64,000 nucleotides of DNA from Photorhabdus thracensis. Its GTDB lineage: Bacteria; Pseudomonadota; Gammaproteobacteria; Enterobacterales; Enterobacteriaceae. The DNA lies in assembly GCF_001010285.1 (NCBI RefSeq), contig NZ_CP011104.1:4154001-4218000 (forward strand), written 5' to 3'. The notes under the pieces were generated by a model. That model did no database searches, had not been told where the DNA came from, and saw only the letters and a list, made by a program, of their open reading frames with translations. Below, piece by piece: positions 32,710 to 41,269 of this stretch; the stretch's first letter is position 1, and every line of letters starts with the position of its first letter. The position numbers and the translations under genes were made by a program.

Positions 32710-32882
32710 AGCGTTAAATAAGATTCCAAAATGGCGCTACATCTTATACTACTCATAATTCTATGTATAACAATGGGTTGAAGAAGTCCATGTGTGGCAG
32801 AATTATGAAACGTTATTTAACAGAGCGCAAAAATAGCTTGGGAAAATGACGATATGAATTGATTTTAGCGTTAAATAAGATT
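32710..32882. repeat. Pair of 16-base direct repeats
   Basis: AGCGTTAAATAAGATT occurs at 32710-32725 and again at 32867-32882, 157 bases apart in non-coding DNA. It could be the trace of an insertion or a duplicated regulatory segment. Function unknown. Confidence 0.7.
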
Positions 32883-33289
32883 GAAGGTGTAAAAAGAGAT
32901 ATGATTTAAATAAAATCGTAGAAAAGCAATACTATTAGACGGACTAAAATAGTGTAAAACAAGTTTAAATGGGCGTATTTAATGTATCGCGATGTTGCAT
33001 AATAAATGTAACATAATAATACTGAAAGTAATCCAGATCGTATTTGGTTAAATTATTTATTTGCTGGCTAAGTCTGTTGATTTGGAGATCTGATTAAGAG
33101 AGAGCAGTTAACGCTGATTAAATGGTGTGAATAAGTCAATGAATACGATGATTTATAGGATGATAAATTATGCGGTTAAAAAAATAATCAGAAATAAAGC
33201 GAAAAAATGAATGAACATGACATATCATAAATTTTTAGTGGAGCCAGAGGCGTAACCTCTGATATGGTGACCCTTTTTGATGGGCGAGT

Positions 33290-34219
33290 ATGATGAATAA
33301 AAAGACCACATCCACACCCCATGATGCGACTTTCAAAGGGTTCATGACTCAGGTTGAAAACGCCAAAGATTTTTTTGACATTCATCTACCAGAAAAAATC
33401 AAGCAATTGTGTGACTTTAGCACATTGATGCTAACCAACTCTTCATTCATCGACCGACAGTTACGTTCGAGAATGTCAGATGTCCTCTATTCGGTAAAAA
33501 CGCAACAGGGGGATGGTTATATCTATGTCCTTGTTGAACACCAGTCCACTCCAGATAAAATGATGGCGTGGCGAATGATGTATTATACGTTTATGGCGAT
33601 GAATCAACATCTGCAACAGGGAAATAAGGAACTGCCTCTGGTTGTGCCCGTTTTGTTTTACCACGGTGATAGCAGCCCTTATCCTTTCCAGCAGACTTGG
33701 ACGCAGTGCTTTTCGTTGCCAAAATTAGCAGAAGAGATGTATTTTAACCCGTTTCCGTTAGTCGATGTGACCGTGATTGATGATAACGAACTGGTGAATC
33801 ATCGCAAAATCGCCGTAATGGAATTGGCGATGAAGCATAAAAATTTGCGGGAGGGGTTTAAAATCGTGACCACGCTATTGGCACAGGCCCTTAAGCACAA
33901 CTATAATAGTGACCACGATGTGGTTACTATCCTTAATTATCTGTTTATCACAATGGATTCACCGCATTTTGAACAGGTGATCCAGCAACTGATTGAACAG
34001 GCAGATAGTCATCAGGAGGTGATTATGAGTATTGCTCAACGATTACAGGAAAAAGGCATTCAACAAGGCATTCAGCAAGGTATTCAACAAGGTAGGGAAG
34101 AAGGTCAACGTGAGGCGCGGTTAGAAATGGTGCGTAGCCTGTTAAAAAACGGCGCCAGTATCGAACTGGTTATGAAAAGTACCGGTCTGAGCCGTGACGA
34201 ACTGCTTTCCCTGCAATAA
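33290..34219 (+). CDS. Rpn family recombination-promoting nuclease / YhgA-like putative transposase
   Basis: A 309-residue protein of the Rpn (PF04754, YhgA-like) family, PD-(D/E)XK-type DNA endonucleases that raise RecA-independent recombination in E. coli. The opening TPHDATFKGFM is typical. The likely active site is D64 (MSDVLYSV), E83 and Q85 (LVEHQS). The C-terminal third contains EKGIQQGIQQGIQQGREEGQ, a short repeat usual at the end of this family, then a helical tail. A second ATG lies one codon downstream. It stands alone. Family is clear; the role of this copy is unknown. Confidence 0.88.
   Translation: MMNKKTTSTPHDATFKGFMTQVENAKDFFDIHLPEKIKQLCDFSTLMLTNSSFIDRQLRSRMSDVLYSVKTQQGDGYIYVLVEHQSTPDKMMAWRMMYYTFMAMNQHLQQGNKELPLVVPVLFYHGDSSPYPFQQTWTQCFSLPKLAEEMYFNPFPLVDVTVIDDNELVNHRKIAVMELAMKHKNLREGFKIVTTLLAQALKHNYNSDHDVVTILNYLFITMDSPHFEQVIQQLIEQADSHQEVIMSIAQRLQEKGIQQGIQQGIQQGREEGQREARLEMVRSLLKNGASIELVMKSTGLSRDELLSLQ
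34055..34090 (+). repeat. Tandem 12-base repeat within the rpn-like gene
   Basis: Three copies of a 12-base unit (GGC/GGT ATT CAA/CAG CAA) encode GIQQ three times. Copy number can vary by slippage without breaking the frame. Confidence 0.8.
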
Positions 34220-34438
34220 CCCTCACCTTTATTCCCTTTTGTGTTCTCTTACCCGCATTTTTTGATTTTTTGGGGCGGGTAAGAGCCTGAACCTGACTAA
34301 TTAATGGTGTTACGCGCTGAATCTAGCAGGTGTGCGGTATCCTGCTCATGTCCTTGGGTATGTTTAAGCGCTAAGTTATTAGTCAGAATTGCCGCCTAAG
34401 GTGCTGACGGCAATCTTTGGAGGACAATCGAAAAATTA

Positions 34439-34846
34439 TTACCAAGTGACAGTAATTTCTCCCATTTGGCCTGCCACGGGTACTGTTCCGCCATTTGCAA
34501 CTCTCAAAGCATAAAAGAACGGCTGTGCCGGGCTTCTAGTATTGAATGCGGTTGTAGACATTCTCCGGGTGCGTGATATATCAAGGCAACTGTTGGTATC
34601 TCCCTGGCAAAGATAAACCGACAGCCCTTGAGGCCACCCGACAACATTCCAAGTCCAGGATACATTGCTGATACTGCCTGAGGCTGGTGGAGATCCGACG
34701 ACAGGAAGATAAGCTGTTTCTGTGTAATTTCTGGAATACACGGTTGGCAGAACAACCGAAGATTGGTAGCTCGCCGATAATGCTGCTTGTGAAAACAGGG
34801 TTAACAATAATGCACTACCGATTCCCAAGATTTTTTTAAATTTCAT
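34439..34846 (-). CDS. FlhE-like secreted protein
   Basis: A 135-residue precursor with a clear signal peptide (KFKKILGIG plus a hydrophobic core, cleavage probably after ALSA, residue 25). The mature part resembles FlhE: a segment SGSISNVSWTWNVVG aligns with E. coli FlhE SGLMTLVAWRYQLIG, then GLSVYLC with a second cysteine seven residues on (C80, C87), and a final strand GEITVTW like the FlhE end. FlhE is a periplasmic protein at the end of the flhBAE operon that affects flagellar assembly and envelope integrity. This copy has no flagellar neighbours. It is divergent from the exporter operon at 35.1 kb. Distant homology only. Confidence 0.6.
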   Translation of the reverse strand: MKFKKILGIGSALLLTLFSQAALSASYQSSVVLPTVYSRNYTETAYLPVVGSPPASGSISNVSWTWNVVGWPQGLSVYLCQGDTNSCLDISRTRRMSTTAFNTRSPAQPFFYALRVANGGTVPVAGQMGEITVTW

Positions 34847-35150
34847 AGCTATGACCCCAATACCTGATAATTTTCTATTGCGAGAGCTTAGATATACATT
34901 TTGATCTCGCGCCCTTTATCTCCTGAATTCTCATAAAAAACCTGTACAAAATGTCAAAACAGGCAGGATTAATTTGGATGGGGCAACCCTAAAATGCAAT
35001 GGATAACTTGATTTTTTGTTAAGTTATTCTAATTAATTTTGCTATTTGGTGTTTTTGCATCTCACTTAAGTTGCAGCCTTTTACAAGAGAATCTTCCCAT
35101 GATATAAAGCCTGATAAACGATCGAATGGAGCCTGTGATACATTTAATGG

Positions 35151-35906
35151 ATGTCAAAAACGATGAATAAATCAGACATGACTATCACAACTTCCCAGTG
35201 TGGAGAAGTTTTGATTTACATGGAAAATATTTGTCGATCCTATCGTATGGGGGAAAAATACCATCCGGTGCTGGATAAAATATCGCTTACCATAACGCGT
35301 GGGCAAAGTTGTGCTATTGTCGGCGCTTCCGGCTCGGGTAAAAGTACTCTGCTTAATATTCTTGGTTTATTGGATCAACCTACTTCTGGCTGTTTTCAGT
35401 TTAGGAGCGTTAATATAACAAATGTTACTCCTAATGAGCGGGCGAGAATAAGAAATCAGGAAATTGGTTTCGTATTTCAGAGTTTCAACTTACTTCCCAG
35501 AATGCAGGCATTGGATAATGTGGCGCTGCCATTGTTATATCGTGGATATTCACGCTCGCTGGCCCGGCAGGAGGCGAAATATCAGCTTGAATTGGTTGGT
35601 CTGGCTGATCGTATTCACCATCGGCCGGCAGATCTCTCCGGGGGACAACGCCAACGTGTTGCCATCGCCAGAGCCTTGGTCGGCAAGCCCTCTCTCATTC
35701 TGGCTGATGAGCCGACAGGCAATCTCGACAGTGCTACAGCACGCGATATCATGGCGCTTCTTCTGTCACTGAACTGTGAGCAGGGCGTGACACTGGTCAT
35801 GGTGACACACGATGAAACAATAGCCAGAAATATGCAGCGTTGTCTGTATGTCAATGATGGGCAGCTTTCCGAAACCGATCTGTGGCCGGATATATCCGAT
35901 GCTTAA
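35151..35906 (+). CDS. ABC exporter ATP-binding protein (MacB/LolD type)
   Basis: A 251-residue ATPase that should power the adjacent FtsX-type permease. Walker A is GASGSGKST (residues 58-66), the Q-loop is FVFQSFNLLPRM, the signature is LSGGQRQRVAIARAL, Walker B is LILADEPTGNLDS, and the switch is MVTHDE. All belong to the MacB/LolD subfamily. It is encoded separately from the permease, unlike MacB. Its stop overlaps the permease start by eight bases. It is first of four overlapping genes that together specify a cell-spanning exporter. Confidence 0.9.
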   Translation: MSKTMNKSDMTITTSQCGEVLIYMENICRSYRMGEKYHPVLDKISLTITRGQSCAIVGASGSGKSTLLNILGLLDQPTSGCFQFRSVNITNVTPNERARIRNQEIGFVFQSFNLLPRMQALDNVALPLLYRGYSRSLARQEAKYQLELVGLADRIHHRPADLSGGQRQRVAIARALVGKPSLILADEPTGNLDSATARDIMALLLSLNCEQGVTLVMVTHDETIARNMQRCLYVNDGQLSETDLWPDISDA

Positions 35907-37113
35907 CGTGAATTCTGGTCGCCACGGATTTGCCTTCCCGCAAGCCCTGCGTGAATCGCTGGATAGCTTGCGTTTACTGGGGCGGCGTTCTCTGTTTGCG
36001 TTGCTTGGTATTGCGGTCGGATGTGCTTCGGTCATTGCACTTTTGAATATTGGCTACAACGCTGCCAATGAAGCTATCAGCACTTTCAAAAGCATGGGTA
36101 GCAATATGCTGGTCGCCCATTTTGATTTTATGCCGGGCACTGATGTCAAACCTGCTCCATCCACACTGGATACTCAGATGCTTACCCGAACACTGCCCAC
36201 GATCATGCATGCTGCACCCATCACGTTATACTCAACCCGGATACGTTTCCTGGGGCAAGGGATTGATACGAATATTACAGGTACATCCTCTGATCTGGCC
36301 GCGGTGCTTGATTTACAGATCGAGCAGGGGCGTTTTCTCTCGGATTATGATCGCCAGACAACTTATGCCGTGATCGGCGCAGATATTGCGAAACAGACAA
36401 AAGTACCAAACCAACCTATTCGGGTAGGCAGTCAACTGCAAATTGAGGGATATATGTTTGAAGTGATAGGCATTCTCGCTGCTCAGGGAACAAATCCTTT
36501 ACTCCCGGTTTCTGTTGATGGTTCCGTGATATTGCCCATTGAAGGAATGCGACGGTTGAGGCCCGCTCCGGAGATAGGCAGTGTCATTGCCAGAGCGCGA
36601 GACGTAACAACGTTAAACAGTGATGCTGTATCATTGCGTGACTATCTTGTCTCATTATCAAACGGTCGTAATGTTGAAGTTCAAATTCCGCAGCAATTGC
36701 TTGATGGATTGACGCGACAAGCAAAGACATTCTCCTATTTGCTTGCCGGATTGGGGGGCATTTCGTTGCTGGTGGGAGGAGTGGGTGTCATGAATGTCAT
36801 GTTAATGAATGTTTCAGAACGCAGGCGTGAAATTGGTGTTCGTATGGCTCTGGGAGCCCGGCCTGTTGATATCGGTGTGCTTTTTATGCTGGAAGCTGCC
36901 ACTTTGTCAATTATCGGCGCAATAGCTGGATCGCTGTTGGGGGTGACCGCTGGGTACCTGTTTGTAAAATTTTCAGGCTGGGTATTCACGTTATCTCCAT
37001 TCTCTTTGCCGCTGGGGATTGCCAGTTCATTAGTGATTGGCTTGTTTTTCGGCATCAACCCGGCATTGGCTGCTGCCAGGTTACAGCCTGTAGAGGCACT
37101 TCGTGATGATTAG
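35899..37113 (+). CDS. ABC exporter permease, MacB/FtsX family
   Basis: A 404-residue membrane protein. One N-terminal transmembrane segment (about 32-52) is followed by a large periplasmic MacB-PCD domain (about 55-275) and three C-terminal helices of the FtsX domain (about 283-305, 330-355, 365-388) with the family sequence GGVGVMNVMLMNVSERRREI. The ATG at 35899 was chosen since it gives the usual N-terminus and overlaps the ATPase stop. A longer upstream frame lies within the ATPase gene. Such mechanotransmission permeases expel substrates from the periplasm through a TolC channel rather than transporting across the inner membrane. Confidence 0.9.
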   Translation: MLNVNSGRHGFAFPQALRESLDSLRLLGRRSLFALLGIAVGCASVIALLNIGYNAANEAISTFKSMGSNMLVAHFDFMPGTDVKPAPSTLDTQMLTRTLPTIMHAAPITLYSTRIRFLGQGIDTNITGTSSDLAAVLDLQIEQGRFLSDYDRQTTYAVIGADIAKQTKVPNQPIRVGSQLQIEGYMFEVIGILAAQGTNPLLPVSVDGSVILPIEGMRRLRPAPEIGSVIARARDVTTLNSDAVSLRDYLVSLSNGRNVEVQIPQQLLDGLTRQAKTFSYLLAGLGGISLLVGGVGVMNVMLMNVSERRREIGVRMALGARPVDIGVLFMLEAATLSIIGAIAGSLLGVTAGYLFVKFSGWVFTLSPFSLPLGIASSLVIGLFFGINPALAAARLQPVEALRDD

Positions 37114-38584
37114 CCAAACTTTTCAGCGTGTTGTTGGCATCATCATTGCGCTGATGATAGTTGTGCCTGTCAAACAAGCTTTGGCGGAGCCGCTGACCCC
37201 GTCACAGGCAACCATGCCCACATCGGGCATAATTTCGCTTAATCAGCAGATTATCGATCTGACACTCAGTGATGCGATCTATTTGGGGTTACGCAACAAT
37301 CGCTCGATTCGCAGTGCTTATCTGGATCGTATTGCCCAGAAATTCGATTTGCGGGTTGCAGAAGATCGTTTTACGCCGAAGTTGCTGATCAATAGCCGTT
37401 ATATTGCTGCCCGTAATCAAGATGATCGTTACCGTCAGAGCGAGATTACGCCCACGTCTACAATGCTTGGGGAATATGGTACCCGGTTTAGCCTGTCGTG
37501 GGCGAGCCGGGCGACATGGGCGGAAAATGCTGGCCGTAGCCGTAATGATGGCGTTTCATTCTCAGTGATCCAGCCGTTGCTGCGCGGTGCCGGCAAAGAT
37601 GTGGCGACGGCGCCTGTACGTATTGCGCAACTGATGGAGCAAATAAATCGCCTGAATCTAAAAGCAACGGTATCCCAGACTATCAAGCAGATTATTATGG
37701 CTTATCGTGAATTGCTGCGTGCTCAAGAGCAATTACAAATCGCGCGTGATGCCCTTGAACGTTCGCGTCAACTGCTGGAAGTTAACAAAGTCATGATCTC
37801 CGCAGGCAGAATGGCAGCCTTCGAGATTGTTCAGACTGAGGCCGATGTTGCCATGCAGGAACTGGCTAATGAGGAAGCCGCTAATCAACTGGATACTAGT
37901 CGTTTAGAGTTGTTGCGTTTGCTCGCCCTGGATTTGCAAACTCAGGTAAAAGCGACTGACAAATTGGAAGCCAAACGCATAGACATTAATCTGCTCCAGG
38001 CGCAACATTTGGCACAAGAGCAGCAACCATCCTATCTCACCCAATTGATTACCGCAGAGCAGGCGGGTATTAACCTGACAGTTGCCCGTAATGACCGCTT
38101 ATGGGATGTCTCTTTGGTCGGAGGGGCCAGCCAGGTACGCGATCGAACAGGTCCAAACAGTTCGCGAAATTGGGAAAATTACGCAGGTGTCCAGGTGGAG
38201 ATACCCATTGGCGATTTGAGTCAGCGCCAGGCGGAAGTGCGGGCGCGGGTTGATGTTCAGAATCAGGATATCCGTCTTACTGAGGCGAAACAGTTACTGG
38301 AACGTGATGTCGGTAATGCGGTGCGTGATATTAGTACACGTTGGCGCCAATATGAGATCGCACAACGTGCCAGGGATCTATCCCGGCGCAAGCTGGAGAT
38401 TGAACGCGAAAAACTGACAGTTGGCCGTTCCAGCAACTTTCAAGTATTGAGCTTTGAAACCGATCTGCGTAATGCCGAAAATGTTCGTCTCAATGCGTTA
38501 ATCGCCTACCTGAATGCGCAAGCGGAGTTGGATGAAACATTGGGCACCACCCTGGGGAGCTGGGATATTACACTTAATGACTAA
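37106..38584 (+). CDS. TolC-family outer-membrane channel protein
   Basis: A 492-residue precursor with a signal peptide (cleavage near QALA, about residue 26). The body shows the TolC/OEP pattern: long amphipathic alpha-helical stretches, two repeats, LTLSDAIYLGLRNNRSIRSAYL near the N-terminus and AYLNAQAELDETLGT near the end. The ATG at 37106 overlaps the permease stop (a GTG one codon earlier is possible). A dedicated channel gene inside the operon means the system need not rely on chromosomal TolC. The adaptor gene overlaps its end by eight bases. Confidence 0.87.
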   Translation: MISQTFQRVVGIIIALMIVVPVKQALAEPLTPSQATMPTSGIISLNQQIIDLTLSDAIYLGLRNNRSIRSAYLDRIAQKFDLRVAEDRFTPKLLINSRYIAARNQDDRYRQSEITPTSTMLGEYGTRFSLSWASRATWAENAGRSRNDGVSFSVIQPLLRGAGKDVATAPVRIAQLMEQINRLNLKATVSQTIKQIIMAYRELLRAQEQLQIARDALERSRQLLEVNKVMISAGRMAAFEIVQTEADVAMQELANEEAANQLDTSRLELLRLLALDLQTQVKATDKLEAKRIDINLLQAQHLAQEQQPSYLTQLITAEQAGINLTVARNDRLWDVSLVGGASQVRDRTGPNSSRNWENYAGVQVEIPIGDLSQRQAEVRARVDVQNQDIRLTEAKQLLERDVGNAVRDISTRWRQYEIAQRARDLSRRKLEIEREKLTVGRSSNFQVLSFETDLRNAENVRLNALIAYLNAQAELDETLGTTLGSWDITLND

Positions 38585-39854
38585 GATCGGGGCATTTGCC
38601 TGTTTCAGGTATAAGACTCGTTGGCTGGTGGCACTGGTTGTTGCATTAGTCGCTGGGGCTGCCATTGCTTATGTCTATCTGCCGTCTTCACCTGCTACAT
38701 CATCACAGAAACAGTGGGTGCGTGTTGAACCTCAATTGCTGGAAAACCGTCTTGGGTTAGTTGGTCGCATTCAGGCCGCTGCTAGTTTAACGATTGCGGC
38801 GCCATTCGATGGTGTTATCGCTGACGTCGTGGTGACAGAAGGCCAGCGCGTTAAGCGAGGCCAACCCCTGTTGAGCCTTGATACTGCACAATTGGATATC
38901 CAGTTGCGTCAGGCGCTCACGGAACTATTGAAAGCTCAGCGAACCGTACAAGATTTGGTGGAATGGGAGAACAGTCAGGACGTCGCGAGGGTTCGCAGGA
39001 CCTTGACCAATGCTCAGTTAAGCCTGAGTGATACCGAACGTAAGCTGATTGATACTCGAGCCTTGTTCGAACGTGGCATTGTTCCTCGTATGGAGGTTGA
39101 CACACTGGAGCAACAGGCCAGAGTCCAGCGGCTCGATCTTGCCGCGGCGAAGGAAGAACTGCGCACTATACTCGACAAGGGTACGGGTGAAAATCGCCAG
39201 ATTGCTGATATGGAATTGGCTAACGCTCAATCGCGTTATCAGGCGTTTCAGGCTCAGCAAGCTCAACGTGAGTTGATTTCTCCCTTTGACGGTATTGTTG
39301 TTCGTCCTCAGGTACCGGGATCGGACAAAACGTTATCTATCCAAAAAGGGACACGAGTCACCCAGGGAACCCCTCTCTTCGGGATAATCAATTTGGAGCA
39401 AATCCAGGCTGTAGCGCGTATTGAAGAGGCTGATCTTCACCAATTGTATGAAGGAATGCCGGTTGAGATTACAGGTGATGGTTTTGCCGAGCTATCCTTA
39501 CAAGGGCAGATTAAGACAATTGGTATACAGGGACATTCAACAGAAACGCAGGGCGCGGGTGTCACCTATGATGTATTAGTGGCGATTGATCCTCTCACAC
39601 CCGAGCAGCGGCAGCGTGTCCGCTTGAGTATGAGCGCAAAACTGGCTATTGTCACCTATCGCAATGAACGTGGATTGACAGTGCCCGCAGAGGCGTTACG
39701 TACTGGCTCTGATGGACGAGTTTTCGTCACCTATCGCCGTGAATTACACGATCCGGAACAACGGATTAGGGTGACGCCGGGGCACGCTGTTCCTCAGGGC
39801 GTAGAGGTGAGTGGGTTAGCAGCCGGTTATGTTGAAATTCCTGCGCAGCAATGA
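38577..39854 (+). CDS. Periplasmic adaptor (HlyD/MacA family) of the exporter
   Basis: A 425-residue membrane-fusion protein. An N-terminal transmembrane anchor lies at about residues 18-38. A lipoyl/barrel-sandwich half-motif follows (FDGVIADVVVTEGQRVKRGQPLL), then a long alpha-helical hairpin (about 105-230), the second half (FDGIVVRPQVPGSDKTLSIQ), and beta-barrel and membrane-proximal domains. The ATG at 38577 overlaps the TolC-like gene stop and is followed directly by the anchor. It should bridge permease and channel. Gene order ATPase-permease-channel-adaptor is unusual compared with macA-macB. Confidence 0.88.
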   Translation: MTKIGAFACFRYKTRWLVALVVALVAGAAIAYVYLPSSPATSSQKQWVRVEPQLLENRLGLVGRIQAAASLTIAAPFDGVIADVVVTEGQRVKRGQPLLSLDTAQLDIQLRQALTELLKAQRTVQDLVEWENSQDVARVRRTLTNAQLSLSDTERKLIDTRALFERGIVPRMEVDTLEQQARVQRLDLAAAKEELRTILDKGTGENRQIADMELANAQSRYQAFQAQQAQRELISPFDGIVVRPQVPGSDKTLSIQKGTRVTQGTPLFGIINLEQIQAVARIEEADLHQLYEGMPVEITGDGFAELSLQGQIKTIGIQGHSTETQGAGVTYDVLVAIDPLTPEQRQRVRLSMSAKLAIVTYRNERGLTVPAEALRTGSDGRVFVTYRRELHDPEQRIRVTPGHAVPQGVEVSGLAAGYVEIPAQQ

Positions 39855-39904
39855 CCGATTCGATTTAATAGAAAACATGATCGATAGGTTATTTATTTGA
39901 TGAT

Positions 39905-40072
39905 TTATGAAGATAAAGTAAATATGCGTTGCTTTTCCTCCTGAGTATTACCCTGTTTAAAAAACAGGGTAATTGAGATACCGAGACGGGAAACGGTCAT
40001 CCCATCACCATTGGTAAAAGTAAAACCGACCAATCGTGATTTTAGCCGGGAAAAATAATCCGAAGTTTCCAT
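39905..40072 (-). pseudogene. N-terminal fragment of a second DUF3396 immunity gene
   Basis: This minus-strand frame encodes about 55 residues, METSDYFSRLK through SRLGISITLFFKQGNTQEEK, then stops. It closely matches the first 49 residues of the full immunity gene at 40109-41254 (METLDYFAQLR, SRLGLSITLFFKQGYTQEKK). After that the similarity ends at a stop codon. It lies directly downstream of the intact gene in the same orientation, so it is a truncated tandem duplicate. Such immunity remnants are common behind toxin genes. Confidence 0.85.
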
Positions 40073-40108
40073 ATTCTCTCCGTTCATGATGAGGTAGTGG
40101 ATAATCCG

Positions 40109-41254
40109 TTATTCCCACATATTTTTCCCTTCCCGTATCAGGTGCCAGAGCGTTGTGCCCGACTCCGCGCCCTGAACATCAAAAGCCATCGCGCCCTGCG
40201 CAAAGAAATACTGCTTGTCAGGAATGCTGTCGGTTCGCCAGAATCCGCTGACAAGAGCTGGATAGCCGCCTCTCAGGGGGGTTACGTGCAGAGGTCCACG
40301 GTCATAGCGGGCATACCAAGCTAGTGTGGAAATATCATCAAAATGACCGGTACCATAGAAGTGCAGGGAATGGCCTTCACGGGGAATAACCCGTATCGGG
40401 CGTATCAGTTGGTTAATGGCAAAATAACTCTTCGGGACGCTGCCCGGCAGCGGTGTCAGATCTGGGTATTTGCCTGCGCGGATCATCAAGCCCTCCCGGT
40501 AAGGACTAATCACTACATCCGTGTAGCGGGCCAGCATTGTGCGTATCCAGTGTTCCCCACCCAGTCGTCCTACAAAGCGTTTGGACAGCAGGGTAATCCA
40601 GTTAATACCACGGATGGAATGCTCATACTGTAATTTGGCCGTGTGAACGGCAGAGTTTATCTGTAAGGAGGGGTAACGCTGGGCCAGTTGGTACTCTAAG
40701 GGAAAGTAGTCATAGTAGTCTTTGGGTAAGACCAGACAGTAACCACAGTCCCCACTGTCCGGTTCGAGCTGGTCACACAGAAAATCCAGCCATGCCATAA
40801 ATCGATCCATGCCGTCCTGTCCTTTCAGATAATCCCAGGGCAACACCAGACTCAGGTAAGAACTACTATCGTCACCATCATCTTCATCGGAATCTAGGTA
40901 GCGCATCAGATAATTAGGCGCTTCATCTTCATTCTTAGCACTACTGACGACCCAACCACAAGGTTGATTTTTTTTCTGATTAAGAATGCCTTCTTCCACT
41001 TTAGCAATATTTTCCGGCGAATATTTTTTTAACCCTTTCAGTTCATGACGATGAAAACGCAGGTGAGTGCCGAATTCTTCCCGAAAGCGGCGATAGCAGG
41101 CCAGAATGCGCTGTTTTTTCTCTTGGGTGTAGCCCTGTTTAAAAAACAGGGTTATCGAGAGACCCAGGCGAGAAACGGTCAGTTCATCGCCATTGATAAA
41201 AAGAAAAGAGGGTAATTGTGATCTCAACTGGGCGAAGTAATCTAAAGTTTCCAT
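40109..41254 (-). CDS. DUF3396 family protein, likely type VI-associated immunity protein
   Basis: A 381-residue cytoplasmic-looking protein without signal peptide or membrane segments. Recognisable family features: FFKQGYTQEKKQRILACYRRF near residue 40, the acidic stretch DSDEDDGDDSS, and the later YPSLQINSAVHTAKLQYEHSIRGINWITLL region. DUF3396 proteins are encoded beside polymorphic and type VI secretion effectors and are annotated as 'type VI immunity family'. It starts 15 bases after the end of the toxin-like gene on the same strand. The immunity role is inferred from this linkage. Confidence 0.75.
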   Translation of the reverse strand: METLDYFAQLRSQLPSFLFINGDELTVSRLGLSITLFFKQGYTQEKKQRILACYRRFREEFGTHLRFHRHELKGLKKYSPENIAKVEEGILNQKKNQPCGWVVSSAKNEDEAPNYLMRYLDSDEDDGDDSSSYLSLVLPWDYLKGQDGMDRFMAWLDFLCDQLEPDSGDCGYCLVLPKDYYDYFPLEYQLAQRYPSLQINSAVHTAKLQYEHSIRGINWITLLSKRFVGRLGGEHWIRTMLARYTDVVISPYREGLMIRAGKYPDLTPLPGSVPKSYFAINQLIRPIRVIPREGHSLHFYGTGHFDDISTLAWYARYDRGPLHVTPLRGGYPALVSGFWRTDSIPDKQYFFAQGAMAFDVQGAESGTTLWHLIREGKNMWE

Positions 41255-41269
41255 TATGTTCTCCGTGAA

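Larger units (their letters stand above)
32187..33289. other. Long AT-rich non-coding region before the rpn-like gene
   Basis: About 1.1 kb with no frame I can support on either strand. It holds three adjacent inverted repeats (32552-32681), a 16-base direct repeat at 32710 and 32867, and a small CAGAGG/CCTCTG hairpin (33245-33261) just before the next gene. It marks the left edge of the accessory region. Confidence 0.6.
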
